Below, one piece after another: positions 62,604-64,000 of a DNA stretch of 64,000 bases. The position numbers and the translations under genes are program-made. The number at the start of each line of letters is the position of its first letter. Position 1 is the stretch's first letter. The notes below the pieces were generated by a model. That model searched no databases. It was not told where the DNA came from and saw only the letters and a program-made list of their open reading frames with translations. The DNA comes from Pardosa pseudoannulata (taxonomy: Eukaryota > Arthropoda > Arachnida > Araneae > Lycosidae), in the NCBI GenBank assembly GCA_032207245.1, contig CM063501.1, forward strand, positions 84,888,365 to 84,952,364. Direction: 5' to 3'.

Positions 62604-64000
62604 TTATTTTAGGTCAGTATATTTTATAATCCTAAATATAGTTCTTATCAACCAAAACGTTCATTAAATTTTAAATTTATGAAATATAAAACAGAGTAAA
62701 CTTAAAGGATTATCTTAAATAATCGCCTTATTATATATGATGCATTATCTTTTATTATTATGTAAAATTCTCTTAGAAAATCTTACTCTAAAAGTTACTT
62801 ATGAAGAAAAATAGTACTTATTTAGCACTGATCATGCTTATTAAGCAACGAATTTCTAAGGTAATTTATTGAGTCCTGCAGATTTCCATGGGTAACATTA
62901 TCTGGATCTAAACTGTAGAAAAATAGTAGAACCTATTCTTAATGACTTGCTTCATGTTCACATACAATAACAGCGAAATGACTGCCTGTAAATTCAGGGC
63001 CATACTAGTTAGTCTCAATCTCAACTATAGTCTCGTTTATTCTAAACAATGTAAACGTCGCGTTTATTTGCCTTAACGCGGAGGTCACTTATCTCACCCC
63101 CTGCATATAATAATTTAGCTCTGCCCTATGGAAACTTATCATGTTTACACGATATATTTGTATATATTTGATTTTGAATAAGTAATATAAGTAATCATTA
63201 GCAAGCGTTTTCCAGTGATGTCTGCATAAGCTGAATTATATCCCTATGACATTCATTAATGTTGATGAAGTTTTAAACGCAAACCAATATTATAATAGCT
63301 TTGTAGTAATTTTAATAACTGTTTGTTTAAAACAGTAATCCCATTAACGAAATACTCGCCGCAATTTGGAACAGAATGCAGTTGTTTCTTCCTATAGTAT
63401 AACGGGTGGTTTGAATTACAGAGTAAACAAATTATGAAATTTGTACAGTCTATTTAATAAATAAATATATGCATTATATGAAAACGAATAATTCTTTGCT
63501 TTTTAATTAAAGTTGTCTGAGTGCCGTTTGAGTATTTAATAATAATAGCCTTAATTTATCCCATAACACTTAAAAAACAAAATTATGTTTTTAAGTAAGA
63601 TGTTTCTATACTTATAAACTAGTAACAGGGTAAAACTTTTGCGATGTGTTATTAAGACATAGAGACCCAAATTTTGTAGATATTAAAAATAGTATGTATA
63701 TTTTTATGTTTTCTTTAAAGAATTCTTCCTTTTATGAGAACATAGGTGGCTATTTTATCAACAGTTCTACATATTTTAATGACCATATATTTTGTTTTTG
63801 TCATTTAGATGGATGTTGGTATTGCTGAAATATCACTTTCTACATAACTGCAGATAGTTTTTTAGATTAATTTAATTACTAATATCTGACAGACTTTAGT
63901 ATATAAGAATTTAAGTAATAAGTAAAATATTTCATAATTTATCTCTACTACTAACGACATTTGACATTTTGGAAGATAAGATTATTGTGATAGTACATCC
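62604..64000. other. AT-rich non-coding DNA
   Basis: No gene or repeat is recognised up to the window end. Confidence 0.55.

Overview
This is AT-rich, non-coding animal nuclear DNA, most likely from an arthropod (a spider or other chelicerate is my guess, not proven). The transposon mix is metazoan: mariner, Tc1-like, piggyBac-type TTAA elements, Helitron-like elements, Ty3/gypsy remains, a non-LTR retrotransposon tail and a tRNA-derived SINE. I find no host protein-coding gene, rRNA or functional tRNA. Long open frames are either transposase or retroelement debris, tandem repeats whose period is a multiple of three, or TA/TATG microsatellite. The window is intergenic or deep intronic.

Layout. 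0-12 kb: an LTR - pol tail - LTR Ty3/gypsy relic (1.75-2.48 kb), a TA/TATG array (4.0-4.9 kb), a Helitron 3' fragment (5.86-6.18 kb), nested tandem repeats (8.0-8.9 kb) and copy A of an unclassified repeat (10.9-11.15 kb). 12-31 kb: SINE 1, a non-LTR RT tail, a TTAA element with a large double hairpin (14.6-15.2 kb), a full-length dead mariner (18.04-19.32 kb), three Helitron-like copies (20.2, 22.1 and 25.2 kb), SINE 2, a 106-bp tandem repeat (26.4 kb), a TIR element built from repeated palindromic GC-rich 16-mers (27.6-28.5 kb), and a piggyBac-type element next to a second copy of its own end (29.9-31.06 kb). 31-46 kb: an LTR-like block, TA repeats, a possible piggyBac relic, a GC-rich island (35.4-35.8 kb), degenerate repeats enclosing copy B of the unclassified repeat (38-40 kb), a 57-bp minisatellite, SINE 3, a Tc1-type element (42.67-43.86 kb) and a decayed TTAA element (45.4-45.9 kb). 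46-64 kb: a Helitron-like element with both ends intact (47.4-48.2 kb), a piggyBac-type element keeping only the cysteine-rich tail (48.7-49.2 kb), a second Tc1-type element (52.4-53.6 kb), SINE 4, an array of ~590-bp units interrupted by SINE 5 (56.7-58.3 kb), a TA/TATG array (59.9-60.6 kb) and a Helitron copy interrupted by SINE 6 (62.0-62.6 kb).

Nothing here looks autonomous. The most informative signals are: several unrelated TTAA elements carrying hairpins about 15-19 bp inside the transposase-proximal end; a Helitron-like family with a 16-nt terminal hairpin and CTAG end; six copies of a SINE with an Arg(TCG)-like head and a CCAAA tail, four with clear target duplications; two Tc1-type elements with DD36E spacing; and a tandem array with repeated minus-strand promoter/poly(A) signals.
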